DNA of 64,000 nt from Falsirhodobacter xinxiangensis (lineage in GTDB: Bacteria; Pseudomonadota; Alphaproteobacteria; Rhodobacterales; Rhodobacteraceae). The notes below the pieces were generated by a model. It was not told the DNA's origin and searched no databases. It saw only the letters and a list, made by a program, of their open reading frames with translations. The first letter of the stretch is position 1; each line of letters starts with the position of its first letter. Made by a program: the position numbers and the translations under genes. The stretch covers positions 124,001 to 188,000 of the forward strand of contig NZ_SMYN01000006.1 of NCBI RefSeq assembly GCF_004959935.1. The letters run 5' to 3'. Below, one piece after another: positions 46,601-56,533 of the stretch.

Positions 46601-46624
46601 CCCCCATTTCCAAGGATTTTTCCG

Positions 46625-47590
46625 ATGTATCTCCGCCCCTTCCTCCTTGCCCTCGCATTCGCCACCCCGTCGCTGGCCGAGGACCCCGTCACCTTCCGCT
46701 ATCTTGCCAGCCATGGCGGGCTGTCGCCGCATGAACTGGCCGACGCGCTTGGCTATTACGACCCCTATGGCATCGAGATCGAGAATATCGGCTATGCCTC
46801 GGGCGGGCCGGAATCGCTGTTCGCGCTTGCCTCGGGCAGTGTCGATCTGGGGTCGGCGGCAACGGCGGCGATCATCAACTCCATCGCCGGGGGCAACGAT
46901 TTCGTCGCCGCCTATCCGACCAACGGGATCAGCCAGGATGTGCAAAGCATCTTCTATGTCCCCGAGGACAGCCCGATCCGCAGCATCGAAGATATCGCCG
47001 GCAAGACCATCGCCGTGAACACGCTGGGCGCGCATCTGGATTATGCCGTGCGCGAGGCGCTGCACCAGAAGGGTCTGCCGCAGGATGCCGCGAACCTGAT
47101 CACGGTGCCGGGGCCGCAGCTTGAACAGACCCTCCGTTCGGATCAGGTGGATATCGCCGCCTTCGGATATTGGCAGACCACGTTCGAAGGCGTGGCGCGC
47201 GGCAATGGCGGGCTTCGCGCCATCTTCGGCGATTTCGACGTGCTGGGCGAAATTGCGGGCGGCTTCGTGACCCTGCGCCGCGATTTCATCGACGACCATC
47301 CCGAAGCCGCGCGCCACTTCGTCGAGGAAGCCGCCCGCGCCGCCGACTGGGCGCGCCAGAACCCTGACGAGGCGCGCGAGGTCTTCGCCAAGCTGCTGGA
47401 GGAACGCGGCGAGAACCCCGAGATCGCCCAGCACTTCCGCGGTTTCGGTCTGCGCGAAGGCGGCCACGCGATCCCGCGCGATCTGGACTTCTGGATCGAG
47501 GTGCTGGAACGCGACGGCAGCCTTGAGGACGGCAAATTCACTGCCGCCGACCTGCTTTACGTGCCGCAGGACGGCACCACGACCAACTGA
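46625..47590 (+). CDS. sulfonate/taurine-type ABC transporter substrate-binding protein
   Basis: A 321-residue periplasmic receptor: signal peptide cut near residue 18 (ATPSLA-EDP), then an SsuA/TauA-like domain with YGIEIENIGYASGGPESLFA, LASGSVDLGSAATAAIINSI and GKTIAVNTLGAHLDYAVREA. It is third in the operon, 24 bases after the permease. The ligand is inferred only from the family and the neighbouring oxygenase. Confidence 0.9.
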   Translation: MYLRPFLLALAFATPSLAEDPVTFRYLASHGGLSPHELADALGYYDPYGIEIENIGYASGGPESLFALASGSVDLGSAATAAIINSIAGGNDFVAAYPTNGISQDVQSIFYVPEDSPIRSIEDIAGKTIAVNTLGAHLDYAVREALHQKGLPQDAANLITVPGPQLEQTLRSDQVDIAAFGYWQTTFEGVARGNGGLRAIFGDFDVLGEIAGGFVTLRRDFIDDHPEAARHFVEEAARAADWARQNPDEAREVFAKLLEERGENPEIAQHFRGFGLREGGHAIPRDLDFWIEVLERDGSLEDGKFTAADLLYVPQDGTTTN

Positions 47591-47602
47591 GGGGGCGATC
47601 CG

Positions 47603-48361
47603 ATGACCAGCTTGCAAAGCGGCGGGCTCAGCCTGCGGAACCTGTCCAAGGGATATGCGCTGCCGGGCAGGCAGCTCAGCGTCCTGAACGGCATCAACCT
47701 TGACATCGAGGGCGGCAGCAGCCTTGCCATCGTCGGCGCCAGCGGGTCGGGCAAGACGACGCTTCTGCGCATTCTGGCGGGGCTGGAGGACCCCGACCTG
47801 GGCGGCGTCACCATCGACGGCACCCCCGTCCGGGGCGTCGGCACGGAACGAGCGGTGATCTTTCAGGAACCGCGCCTGCTGCCCTGGCTGACCGTGCTGG
47901 ACAACGTCGCCTTCGGTCTGGAGGTGCGCGGCACGCCGCGGACCGAGGCGCTGGAGCGCGCGCGCCACTACATCCGCCTGGTCGGGCTGTCGGATTTCGC
48001 GGGCGTCTGGCCGCGTCAGCTTTCGGGCGGAATGGCCCAGCGCGTCGGCATCGCCCGCGCGCTGACGGTGCAGCCACGCATCCTGCTGCTGGACGAACCC
48101 TTCGGCGCGCTGGATGCCATGACCCGGCTGGTGATGCAGGAGGAACTGGTCCGGATCTGGTGCGAGGAAAAGGTCACTATGATCGTCGTGACCCATGATC
48201 TGGAGGAGGCGATCTATCTTGCCGATCAGGTTCTGGTCCTGCCCAAAGGGGATGGCACCCCCCGCCTGATCGAAACGAACCTGCCGCGCCCGCGCGACCG
48301 CACCAGCCCTGCCTTCGTGCGCCAACGCGAAGCCTTGCTGCGCGAATTCGGCTTGCATTGA
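47603..48361 (+). CDS. sulfonate/taurine-type ABC transporter ATP-binding protein
   Basis: A 252-residue ATPase of the SsuB/TauB type: Walker A GASGSGKTT, FQEPRLLPWLTVLDNVAFGL, LSGGMAQRVGIARAL signature, LLLDEPFGALDAMTR and the switch histidine in VVTHDLEEAIYLAD. It starts 12 bases after the binding-protein gene and completes the operon. Confidence 0.94.
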   Translation: MTSLQSGGLSLRNLSKGYALPGRQLSVLNGINLDIEGGSSLAIVGASGSGKTTLLRILAGLEDPDLGGVTIDGTPVRGVGTERAVIFQEPRLLPWLTVLDNVAFGLEVRGTPRTEALERARHYIRLVGLSDFAGVWPRQLSGGMAQRVGIARALTVQPRILLLDEPFGALDAMTRLVMQEELVRIWCEEKVTMIVVTHDLEEAIYLADQVLVLPKGDGTPRLIETNLPRPRDRTSPAFVRQREALLREFGLH

Positions 48362-48462
48362 CGCAAAGGCGGCGTGGAGATCGGTTTGATCCCACGCCCC
48401 GCCCTGCATACCCTTGCCGCCATGGAGAACCCGGAATCGGGTCACGCAGGCAAGGAAGATAG

Positions 48463-49605
48463 ATGAGCAGGCTTGGCATTCTTTTCGCGACGGTGGCCCT
48501 TGCGGCCCCCGCCCATGCGCAAACCCCCACCGGACGGCAGATTGCGGACATCCCAGAACAGGTCTTTCGCCCGGTGATCGAGGAATACGACATCCCCGGC
48601 CTTGCGGTCGGCGTCACGCTGGATGGCAAGCAGTTCTTCTTCACCGACGGCCTTGCGGATCGCGCCACCGCACGCGCGGTGGACGAGGACACGCTGTTCG
48701 AGCTTGGATCGAACAGCAAGCTGTTCAACGTCGCGCTGGCGGCACTGGCCGAGGAAAAGGGCCTGCTGTCTCTGGATGACGCGGTGTCCACCCGCATCCC
48801 GGCGCTGGCGGGCGGCGCGTTCGACCGGATCACGCTTGACGATCTGGCGGCACATGCGACGGATGGCCTTCCGCTTCAGGTGCCGGACGGGATCGCGGAC
48901 GATGCGGCGCTTCTGCGGTATCTGACGGAATGGCAGCCCAGCGAAGGGGGCCTGCGGTCCTATTCCAACGTGAGCATCGGGCTTCTGGGCCGGATCGCGG
49001 GCGAGACCTTCGGCGGGACATACGAGGAGGCGCTGAAGGCGCAGTTGTTGCCGGGTCTTGGGCTGGACAGCACCTTCGTGACCGTTCCCGATGATGCGGC
49101 GGGGCGGTATGCCTTCGGCTATTCCCGCACCGACGACAGCCCGGTGCGGGTCAATCCGGGAATGCTGGACGCCGAAGCCTATGGCATCAAATCCAGCATT
49201 CTGGACATGACGCGTTTCGTCGATGCGCAACTCGGCAATCTCGACCTCGATCCCGAAATCGCGGCGGCGCTGGCGCGGACGCAGGTGCCGGGATTCGACA
49301 CCGCGCAGTTCGGGCAGGCGATGATCTGGGAGGTCTATCCGTGGCCGGTGGACCCTGCGCGGATCGAGGCGGGCAATTCGTCGGACATGGCGTTGAAACA
49401 GCAACCGATGGAGCGACGCTCGGGTCCGGCGGAGGGTCCGGTCTTCCTGAACAAGACCGGGGCGACGAATGGCTTCGGGTCCTATGTCGCCATGGTCCCG
49501 TCGGAAAACATCGGCGTCGTCGTGCTGGCGAACCGGAACTACCCCAACACCGTCCGGGCCAGCGCGACGCTGGACCTGATCGAACGGGTGCTGGAGGCGC
49601 GCTGA
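48463..49605 (+). CDS. ampC: class C beta-lactamase (AmpC family)
   Basis: A periplasmic serine beta-lactamase precursor of 380 residues with a signal peptide to about residue 19 (AAPAHA-QTP). Catalytic motifs are intact: S83-N-S-K86 in FELGSNSKLFN, Y167-S-N169 in LRSYSNVSIGLLG and K331-T-G333 in LNKTGATNGFGSYV. Also AmpC-like are LPLQVPD, the omega-loop MLDAEAYGIKSS and VVVLANRNYPN. The overall match to enterobacterial AmpC is strong, so this is a true class C enzyme rather than a generic esterase. No ampR neighbours it. It ends head-on with the ABC ATPase gene with no gap. Confidence 0.92.
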   Translation: MSRLGILFATVALAAPAHAQTPTGRQIADIPEQVFRPVIEEYDIPGLAVGVTLDGKQFFFTDGLADRATARAVDEDTLFELGSNSKLFNVALAALAEEKGLLSLDDAVSTRIPALAGGAFDRITLDDLAAHATDGLPLQVPDGIADDAALLRYLTEWQPSEGGLRSYSNVSIGLLGRIAGETFGGTYEEALKAQLLPGLGLDSTFVTVPDDAAGRYAFGYSRTDDSPVRVNPGMLDAEAYGIKSSILDMTRFVDAQLGNLDLDPEIAAALARTQVPGFDTAQFGQAMIWEVYPWPVDPARIEAGNSSDMALKQQPMERRSGPAEGPVFLNKTGATNGFGSYVAMVPSENIGVVVLANRNYPNTVRASATLDLIERVLEAR

Positions 49606-51255
49606 TCAGCGCCGCATGAACTGCGCCATAAGCTCGGGGTCCTGCTCCAGCCCTTTCAGCCAGCCGGTGTCAAGCTGCGGGATCGAGGAGATGAGCAAGC
49701 GCGAATAGGGATGCGTTGCGTCGCGCATCCCGGTTGCGGGCAGGGCCTCGACCACCTTGCCCTTCAGCATCACCAGAACCTCGTCGCAGATCGCCTCCAC
49801 AGTCGAAAGATCGTGGCTGATGAACATGTAGCTCAGATGCAGTTCGCGTTGCAGCTCCTTCAGCAGATCGAGGATCGCGGCCGCCACGACGGTATCCAGC
49901 GCGGATGTGATCTCGTCGCACAGGATCAACTCCGGCTCGGCCGCCAATGCGCGGGCAAGGTTGACCCGCTGCTTCTGGCCGCCCGAAAGCTCCGACGGCA
50001 GACGGTGGCGCAGGGCGGCGGGCAGGTGGACCATGTCCAGAAGCTCGATCACGCGCCGGTCGCGCGCGGCCCCCTTGGTGCCATGATAGAAGGTCAGCGG
50101 GCGGGCAAGGATCGCGCCGACCGATTGCGCCGGGTTCAAGGCGGTATCGGCAAGCTGGAACACGATCTGCGCACGGCGAAGCTGGTCCTTGCTGCGATGG
50201 GCAAGGTCGGGATGCAGGTCAGTGCCGTCGAACCGCACCTTGCCGCGATAGGCGGGAAGGATGCCCGCGATGGCCCGCGCCAGCGTGGATTTGCCGGAAC
50301 CGGATTCCCCGATGACCCCAAGGTTGCGCCCCCGTTCCAGCCTGAAGCTGACATCGTCGAGGATCTTCGCCGCAGGCTCGCCGTTGCGCACCGCGCCATA
50401 GCCCGCGAAAAGACCCCGAACCTCCAGAATGGTCCCGCCGGGGCTGGCGGCGGGCACATGCGGCACCGGCTCGAACGCATCCAGAAGCTGGCGGGTATAG
50501 GGGTGGGTCGGCGCGTTCAGGATCTGCTCGGTCGTGCCTTCCTCCTGAATCTCGCCGCCCTTCAGCACGATGATGCGGTCGGCGATCTGGGCGACGACGG
50601 CAAGGTCGTGGCTGACATAGACGCCGGCCATCGCGCTTTTGTCCATGACGGCGCGAAAGGCACGCAGCACCTCGATCTGGGTGGTCACGTCCAGCGCGGT
50701 CGTCGGCTCGTCGAAGATCACCAGCGACGGATCGCCGATCAGCGCCATCGCCGCCGAAAGCCGCTGCAACTGCCCGCCCGAAACCTGGTGGGGATAGCGC
50801 GCGCCGATGGTGTCGGGGTTCGGCAAGGCCAGCGCGCGGAACAGATCGCGCGCCTTCGCCTCGGCCTGATCGCGGGGCATCAGGCGGTGGATCTCGGTCA
50901 CTTCGACCACCTGATCCATGATGCGTTTCGACGGGTTGAACGCCGCCGCCGCCGATTGCGGCACATAGGACACCTCGGTCCCGCGCAGCGCCGCACGGCG
51001 GGCCTCGCGCATGCCGGTCACGTCATGGCGGCCAAGGCGGATCGTGCCGCCGGTGATGGCGCAGCCGGTGCGGGTATGGCCCATCAGCGATAGCGCGATG
51101 GTGGTCTTGCCCGACCCGCTTTCGCCGATCAGGGCCACGATCTCTCCGGGGGCGATGTCGAAGCTGACGCCGCCGATGATCTGGACCTGCCGCCCGGAAT
51201 CGGTAACGGCGCCGATGCGAAGGTCGCGAACGGAAACGAGGGCTTCGGTCATCAT
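49606..51255 (-). CDS. oligopeptide/opine-type ABC transporter ATP-binding protein (fused pair)
   Basis: A 549-residue protein fusing two peptide-type ATPases (DppD plus DppF layout, as in YejF). Each half has a Walker A loop (GESGSGKTT near residue 41, GESGSGKST near residue 313), an LSGGQ-like signature ([12 protein letters not shown] and [14 protein letters not shown]) and a Walker B ([22 protein letters not shown]). It is the last gene of the leftward operon and overlaps the second permease by 4 bases. Confidence 0.93.
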   Translation of the reverse strand: MMTEALVSVRDLRIGAVTDSGRQVQIIGGVSFDIAPGEIVALIGESGSGKTTIALSLMGHTRTGCAITGGTIRLGRHDVTGMREARRAALRGTEVSYVPQSAAAAFNPSKRIMDQVVEVTEIHRLMPRDQAEAKARDLFRALALPNPDTIGARYPHQVSGGQLQRLSAAMALIGDPSLVIFDEPTTALDVTTQIEVLRAFRAVMDKSAMAGVYVSHDLAVVAQIADRIIVLKGGEIQEEGTTEQILNAPTHPYTRQLLDAFEPVPHVPAASPGGTILEVRGLFAGYGAVRNGEPAAKILDDVSFRLERGRNLGVIGESGSGKSTLARAIAGILPAYRGKVRFDGTDLHPDLAHRSKDQLRRAQIVFQLADTALNPAQSVGAILARPLTFYHGTKGAARDRRVIELLDMVHLPAALRHRLPSELSGGQKQRVNLARALAAEPELILCDEITSALDTVVAAAILDLLKELQRELHLSYMFISHDLSTVEAICDEVLVMLKGKVVEALPATGMRDATHPYSRLLISSIPQLDTGWLKGLEQDPELMAQFMRR

Positions 51256-52103
51256 TCGCTCCGATCACGGATACGGGTGGGCAGGTTGTCGATGAACAGG
51301 TTCACCGAAATGGTCAGCGAGGCGATGGCGACGCTTGGGAACACGACGGCTGGGGCGCCCAGCGACAGCCCCTCGATGTTCTCGCGCACCAATGCGCCCC
51401 AGTCTGCATGGGGCGGCTGCACGCCGATCCCAAGGAAGGACAGGCCCGACAGCACCAGCACGATGAAGACGAAGCGCAGCCCCAGATCCGCCAGGACCGG
51501 GCCAAGGATGTTCGGAAAGATCTCGCGCAGGATCAGATAGGCGAAGCCTTCGCCCCGCGCCCGCGCCACCGTCACGAAATCCATCGTGTTGACGTTGACC
51601 GCCAGCGCACGGGCGAAACGATACGATCCGGGCAGATAGATCGCCGCAAGCGTCGCGATCAGCACCGGGATCGACGATCCGACCGCTGCCACCACGACCA
51701 GACCGAACAACAGCGACGGGATGCCGTTGAACGCATCCAGAAGCCGCGACAGCAGCGTGTCGAACCAGCCGCCGACGACCCCCGCGATCATGCCCAGCAG
51801 CACCCCGCCCGCGCAGGCCAGCACCACCGAAGCCAGCGCGATCCCGACGGTATAGCGCGCGCCCATCAACACGCGCGAAAGAATGTCCCGGCCCAGATAG
51901 TCGGTGCCCATCCAGTATTGCCCGCTCATCCCGCCGAAATAGTCCCAGTCCACCATCTCGCCCGGCGGATAGGGGGCAAGCCATGGCCCGATGAAGGCGA
52001 TCACCGCCCAGAACAGAATGATCGCCAGCCCGATACGGCCCGTCCAGTTGAAGGAATAGCCAAGGCGCGCGGGGGTGGGAATGCGAAGGGACAGGGACAT
52101 CAA
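51252..52103 (-). CDS. oligopeptide/opine-type ABC transporter permease (DppC type)
   Basis: A 283-residue permease of the DppC/OppC subfamily: a long N-terminus, [20 protein letters not shown] near residue 65, and the coupling-region [20 protein letters not shown] ahead of [18 protein letters not shown]. It overlaps both flanking genes by 4 bases (ATGA), so the transporter is translated as a block. Confidence 0.92.
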   Translation of the reverse strand: MMSLSLRIPTPARLGYSFNWTGRIGLAIILFWAVIAFIGPWLAPYPPGEMVDWDYFGGMSGQYWMGTDYLGRDILSRVLMGARYTVGIALASVVLACAGGVLLGMIAGVVGGWFDTLLSRLLDAFNGIPSLLFGLVVVAAVGSSIPVLIATLAAIYLPGSYRFARALAVNVNTMDFVTVARARGEGFAYLILREIFPNILGPVLADLGLRFVFIVLVLSGLSFLGIGVQPPHADWGALVRENIEGLSLGAPAVVFPSVAIASLTISVNLFIDNLPTRIRDRSE

Positions 52104-53059
52104 CGGCGCAACCTCGGATTGGAAAGAAGGGCAACAACGTCCGCAATGGTGATCAGCAGCAGATAGCTGATGCAGAAGATCATCGCGCAGCTTTGGATCA
52201 GTGGCAGATCGCGCGTGGACACGGCATCGACCATCAGCTTTGCCACGCCGGGATAGTTGAAGACCGTCTCCACGATGATGACCCCGCCGACGAGGTAAGA
52301 CAGCGACAGCGCCACCGCATTGGCGATGGGGCCGAGCGCGTTGGGCAGCGCATGGCCCAAGACCATCCGGCGCCGCGAGGCGCCTTTCAGCAGCGCCATT
52401 TCGACATAGGGTGTGTTCACAGTCTCGATCACCGCAGCGCGGGTCATGCGGATCATCTGCGCCGCCACGACGAAGGACAGCGTGATGACCGGCATCGCAT
52501 AGGCGCGCAGCATCGCGCCAAGGCTGTCCACCTCGACCCCGAAGGACAGGGCCGGCAGCCAGCCCAGCCAGACGGCGAAGATCAGCACGGCCAGCGTTGC
52601 CACCATGAATTCAGGCACCGAGATGACCGAGATCGTCAGCACAGATACGATCCGGTCCAGCCACGATCCGCGCCACATGGCCGATGCGATGCCCAAGGCC
52701 AACGCCACCGGCACGCAGATGACCGTGACGATCCCGGCCAGCCGCAGCGAATTGGCAAGTCGCCCCGCCAGCATGTCCGACACCTGCACATTGTTGACAT
52801 AGGACATGCCCAGATCGCCGGTGAACAGCCCGCGCAGCCAGGACAGGAACCGCCAGATCGCAGGCTCGTCCAGGCCCATTGCGGTGCGAAGTCCGGCCAC
52901 GGCCTCGGGCGTTGCGGCCTGACCCAGAAGGATCTCGGCCACGTCGCCGGGCAGCAGCTCGGTCGCGAAGAAGACGGCGAAGGACACGATCAGCAAAGTG
53001 ATCGCGGCAATGCCGAGACGCTGCCCCACGAGCAGCCATGTGGTCGCCGAACGCAGCAT
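52100..53059 (-). CDS. oligopeptide/opine-type ABC transporter permease (DppB type)
   Basis: A 319-residue membrane protein of the DppB/OppB subfamily with about six helices: LLIVSFAVFFATELLPGDVA near residue 19, the RLANSLRLAGIVTVICVPVA helix, VVAAQMIRMTRAAVIETVNT, and a coupling region ALLKGASRRRMVLGHALPNA. The start at 53059 follows GGAGGTG; a longer frame upstream has no ribosome site. It lies 49 bases after the binding-protein gene. Confidence 0.92.
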   Translation of the reverse strand: MLRSATTWLLVGQRLGIAAITLLIVSFAVFFATELLPGDVAEILLGQAATPEAVAGLRTAMGLDEPAIWRFLSWLRGLFTGDLGMSYVNNVQVSDMLAGRLANSLRLAGIVTVICVPVALALGIASAMWRGSWLDRIVSVLTISVISVPEFMVATLAVLIFAVWLGWLPALSFGVEVDSLGAMLRAYAMPVITLSFVVAAQMIRMTRAAVIETVNTPYVEMALLKGASRRRMVLGHALPNALGPIANAVALSLSYLVGGVIIVETVFNYPGVAKLMVDAVSTRDLPLIQSCAMIFCISYLLLITIADVVALLSNPRLRR

Positions 53060-53108
53060 CGGACACCTCCTTTGGCGGGAAGCCCCCGCCGATGCGGGGG
53101 CCGGGATG

Positions 53109-54722
53109 TCAGGCTTCCAGCCAGACGTATTCGGCGAAGGCATAACCCATCTGCCCGCCCAGCGGGTTGGGGGCCAGACCCTTCAGCTTGGACGAAAGCG
53201 CATCGACGTTGGAGATATAGGCGGGGATGAGGGTGCCGGCCTCGTTCGCGACCATCTCCTGCATCTCCCAATAGATGTCCTTGCGCAGGTTGTCGTCCAG
53301 CGCGCCACGCGCCTCGACCAGCATCGAATCGAACTTCTCGGATTTATACTGGCTTTCGTTCCACGGCGCGTCCGATGCGTAAAGCAGCGAGAACAGGATG
53401 TCGGGCGTCGGGCGCGGGTTGATGTTGCCGAAATGGATCGCCGATTTCAGCCAGTAGTTCGACCAGTAGCCATCCGCCGGAACGCGCTGCACATCGAAGG
53501 GCATGCCCGCCTCGGACCCGGCCTGCTGGACGACCATCGCCATGTCCACCGCCGAGGTCGGCGCGTCGGAGGTCACGATCGGAATCGCCTGCCCCAGAAC
53601 GCCCGCCTTTTCGAACAGCGATTTCGCGCGTTCGGGATCGTATGCGCGCGGCGCGATGTTCGGATTGTGATAGCGGTCCATGGCCGAGACCGGCTGATCG
53701 TTCCCCACCGTGCCAAGACCGCGCAGCACGCCGTTCACGATGGCGTCGCGGTTCATCAGGTATTTCATCCCCTCGACGAAGCCGGCCTTGGTGCCGGGGT
53801 CCATGTCCAGACGGATGTTGAGGTTGGTATAGTTCCCCGAGGTCGTGACCGAAGTCTGTACGTGGCTTTGCCCTTCCAGCATCCGCATCGAACGCGGGTT
53901 GATCGAGGCGCCCATGTGGATGTCGCCCGACAGCACCGCATTGACGCGGGCATTGTTGTCCGAAATGGCGAAATATTCGAAGCTGTCGAGGTAAGGCCCC
54001 TGCCCCTTGAAGTAATTCGCGTTCTTCGTGCCGATGGAGCGCACGCCGGGCTCGAACGTCTCGCATACGAAGGCGCCGGTGCCGTTGGCCTTGGTGAAGT
54101 CGGTGGTGCCTTCCGCCACGATCATGAAATGGTGCAGCGACAGGATCACCGGAAGGTCGGCATTGGCCGCGGCCAGCACGAATTTCACGGTCAGATCATC
54201 CACCGCCGACACTTCGGCGATCTGTTTCGCGATGGTCGCGGCCTTGGACCCCACGGCGGGATCGGTGTGGCGCTTCATGGAATAGACGACATCGGCGGCG
54301 GTCAGCGATTTGCCGTCATGGAAGGTCACACCCGGCTTCAGCTTCACCTGCCATGTCAGCGCATCGCTCGTCTCGATGCTTTCGGCCAGTTCCATCTGTG
54401 CCGTGCCCTTCTCGTCCAGGAAGGTCAGGCGGTTGTAGAAGGCGCAGCAGCGGACGTAATCGGTCGAAAGCGACGCCTTGGCCGGGTCCAGCGTATCGGC
54501 GGTCGAAGCCGACCAGCCCGCGCCCTTCAGGTGCCCGCCCGTCACCGGCGTCTGTGCCACGGCGGCACCGGCGCGCAGCAGCAGACTGCCGCCCGCACCC
54601 ATCGCAACTCCGGATGCCATCAGCATCTTCAGCAGGTCGCGCCGCGAGGCACCCCTGCGGATGGCGGCCTCGACCATCGCGTCGTCACGGCCCGTCCAGT
54701 TGTTCGGTCTGTAGTCTTTCAT
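53109..54722 (-). CDS. oligopeptide/opine-type ABC transporter substrate-binding protein (Tat signal)
   Basis: A 537-residue family 5 solute-binding protein. A twin-arginine signal (SRRDLLKML at residues 26-34, cut near residue 57) shows export in folded form. The mature part has LDPAKASLSTDYVRCCAFYN, WQVKLKPGVTFHDGKSLTA and DVVYSMKRHTDPAVGSKAAT. The start at 54722 follows AGGGGA. It opens the transporter genes after a HAD gene (58-base gap). Ligands of this family range from peptides to opines, nickel and amines, so the substrate is open. Confidence 0.92.
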   Translation of the reverse strand: MKDYRPNNWTGRDDAMVEAAIRRGASRRDLLKMLMASGVAMGAGGSLLLRAGAAVAQTPVTGGHLKGAGWSASTADTLDPAKASLSTDYVRCCAFYNRLTFLDEKGTAQMELAESIETSDALTWQVKLKPGVTFHDGKSLTAADVVYSMKRHTDPAVGSKAATIAKQIAEVSAVDDLTVKFVLAAANADLPVILSLHHFMIVAEGTTDFTKANGTGAFVCETFEPGVRSIGTKNANYFKGQGPYLDSFEYFAISDNNARVNAVLSGDIHMGASINPRSMRMLEGQSHVQTSVTTSGNYTNLNIRLDMDPGTKAGFVEGMKYLMNRDAIVNGVLRGLGTVGNDQPVSAMDRYHNPNIAPRAYDPERAKSLFEKAGVLGQAIPIVTSDAPTSAVDMAMVVQQAGSEAGMPFDVQRVPADGYWSNYWLKSAIHFGNINPRPTPDILFSLLYASDAPWNESQYKSEKFDSMLVEARGALDDNLRKDIYWEMQEMVANEAGTLIPAYISNVDALSSKLKGLAPNPLGGQMGYAFAEYVWLEA

Positions 54723-54780
54723 CGCATTCCCCTGTTGGAAGTGCCCGGCGGTTCTGGCGACCGCCTCCGGGCCTTGAAAG

Positions 54781-55509
54781 TCACTTGAACGCTTCGTCCG
54801 CCGCATCGGCCAGTTCGGCCAGCGCGTGGTAGTGGTAGTCCGGCTTGGTGAAGGCCGCAGGTTCGATGGTGCCCCCGTATCCGTCCTGCGCATGGCGGCG
54901 CTGAATCCAGGCGTTGGTCATCCCAAGCTCGCGCGAGATGCCGATGTCGTGATGCTGGCTTTGCGCGGTGTGCAGGATGTCGTCTTTCGTGCCGCCCTGC
55001 TGGGCGACGAAATCGAAAACCTGATGGAAGAAGGCGGGGTCGGGCTTTTCGGTGCCCGTATCGTCGGTGGTGAAGGATGCCCAGAAGGGGTTGCCCAGCT
55101 TCTGCTCGTATTTTTCGAACGCCCAGCGGCGGGCATTGGTCATCGCGATCAGCCGGTAATGGGTCTTCAGCCGGGCCATCGCCTCGACGCTGTCGGGAAA
55201 GGGTTTCGCCTCACCCACCGCGTCGATCATGAACTGGCGGTTCGCGGGCGTGTCGGGCAGGCCCAGTGCGGCGGCGATGCGGCCATAGCAGCGGCCCAGA
55301 TCGTCGGGAAACCGTGCCGCGCCGTCTTCGTAGCGGGCGGCGCGGTAATGGGTCAGTGCCTGTTCGGCATCGACGGTCATCCCGGCATCGGCAGCAATCT
55401 TCGCCAGCCCCCCGGTGATCGCGCCTTCGAAATCGATCAGCGTGCCGACCACGTCGAACGAGACGTAGGCGAAACGGTCGAGCGGCTTTGCGGCGGTATC
55501 GGTCGCCAT
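54781..55509 (-). CDS. HAD superfamily hydrolase, haloacid dehalogenase type II-like (copy 1)
   Basis: A 242-residue HAD protein: motif I FDVVGTLIDFEGAI near residue 19, motif II MTNARRWAFEKYEQKLGNPF, the conserved lysine in GTEKPDPAFFHQV and LHTAQSQHHDIGISRELGMT. This is the type II haloacid dehalogenase group, but the classical S-x-N-x2-D active-site wording is replaced by AQS-x2-HD, so dehalogenase activity is not assured. It lies between the hydroxyacid dehydrogenase and the binding protein and is a paralogue of the protein at 60447. Confidence 0.88.
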   Translation of the reverse strand: MATDTAAKPLDRFAYVSFDVVGTLIDFEGAITGGLAKIAADAGMTVDAEQALTHYRAARYEDGAARFPDDLGRCYGRIAAALGLPDTPANRQFMIDAVGEAKPFPDSVEAMARLKTHYRLIAMTNARRWAFEKYEQKLGNPFWASFTTDDTGTEKPDPAFFHQVFDFVAQQGGTKDDILHTAQSQHHDIGISRELGMTNAWIQRRHAQDGYGGTIEPAAFTKPDYHYHALAELADAADEAFK

Positions 55510-55642
55510 ATCGGGCAGTCCTTTCTGTTCTGGATCGCCGGGCCTTCCCTTGACGATCAGGTTCGCCTTGTTCCGCGCTTGGGAGTTGCCGAAACCCGGC
55601 AGGCCAGCAGCAGATTGTTTCGTATTCAGCCGGGGCGCGGCA

Positions 55643-56533
55643 TCAGTAGCCGCGCGCCCTGTCCACCGCCCCCGGCACGGGCGCGCCATTCCGCAGCGCG
55701 CGCAGGACGGCCAGCGCATGCTCGGCCCCTTCGACCGCATCGGTGACCGCAGCGATATGCGGCGTCACGATCACGCGCGGATCTGCCCATGCCCAATGAC
55801 CGGGCGGCAGCGGCTCGGGGTTCGTCACGTCCAGCATCGCGAAATCCAGCGTCACGCCCAATGCCCGGCGCAGCGCGTCCATATCCAGCTGCGCACCCCG
55901 CCCGGCATGAACCAGCCGCGCCCCCTTCGGCAGGGCGGCGAAGAACGCATCGTCCATCATCCCCCGCGTCTGATCGGTCAGCGGCAGAAGGCAGACGACG
56001 ATGTCGGTGCGCGCAAGGAAGGCGCCAAGGTCGGTGAAAACCTCCACCCCGTCCACCGGATCGCCTGACCGGCTCCACCCCGCGACGGGAAAGCCGAGGG
56101 AGGAGAGGCCCTGCGCGACAAGCCGACCGATGCGGCCCATGCCCATGATCCCCACGCGGCGCGTGCGGGCAAGCGCCGCGCCATGTCCGGCCCATTCCCC
56201 GCGCGAGGCCCGTTCCAGATAAAGCGGCAGGTCGCGGTGCATTGCCAGCACGGCCATCACCGTCCAATCGCGGACCATCGCCTCGATCCCCGGCGCAAGC
56301 GTGCGGGACAGAACGACCCGGTCCGGCATGGGCGGCATGTGATCCGTTCCCGCCCCGACACAGATCACCGCCCGCAGGTTTGGGAACCGCGCAAGGTCGG
56401 GCGGGGTCCAGCAGGCAATCTCGGTCACCGCCTCGGGGTCGGAGTCGTCCAGCAGGATCGGCTCCCCCGCCTCGGCAAAGACACGCGACCAGACCGCCGC
56501 CCGTTCGGGCAGGGAGATCAGCAGAAGCGTCAT
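55643..56533 (-). CDS. D-2-hydroxyacid dehydrogenase (GhrA-like)
   Basis: A 296-residue NAD(P)-dependent 2-hydroxyacid dehydrogenase: GIMGMGRIGRLVAQGLSSLG cofactor loop near residue 126, LLPLTDQTRGMM, the catalytic region RLVHAGRGAQLDMDALRRAL and the active histidine in VTPHIAAVTD. It interconverts D-2-hydroxy acids and 2-oxo acids (glyoxylate/hydroxypyruvate reductase type). Its start overlaps the end of the aminotransferase gene by 4 bases. The substrate may be the oxo acid produced or used by that aminotransferase. Confidence 0.9.
   Translation of the reverse strand: MTLLLISLPERAAVWSRVFAEAGEPILLDDSDPEAVTEIACWTPPDLARFPNLRAVICVGAGTDHMPPMPDRVVLSRTLAPGIEAMVRDWTVMAVLAMHRDLPLYLERASRGEWAGHGAALARTRRVGIMGMGRIGRLVAQGLSSLGFPVAGWSRSGDPVDGVEVFTDLGAFLARTDIVVCLLPLTDQTRGMMDDAFFAALPKGARLVHAGRGAQLDMDALRRALGVTLDFAMLDVTNPEPLPPGHWAWADPRVIVTPHIAAVTDAVEGAEHALAVLRALRNGAPVPGAVDRARGY

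Noticed and set aside
45602-48445. A 947-codon frame on the minus strand across the sulfonate transporter genes.
   Set aside because: It is antisense to three well-recognised ABC genes and shows no domain; it follows from high GC codon bias.
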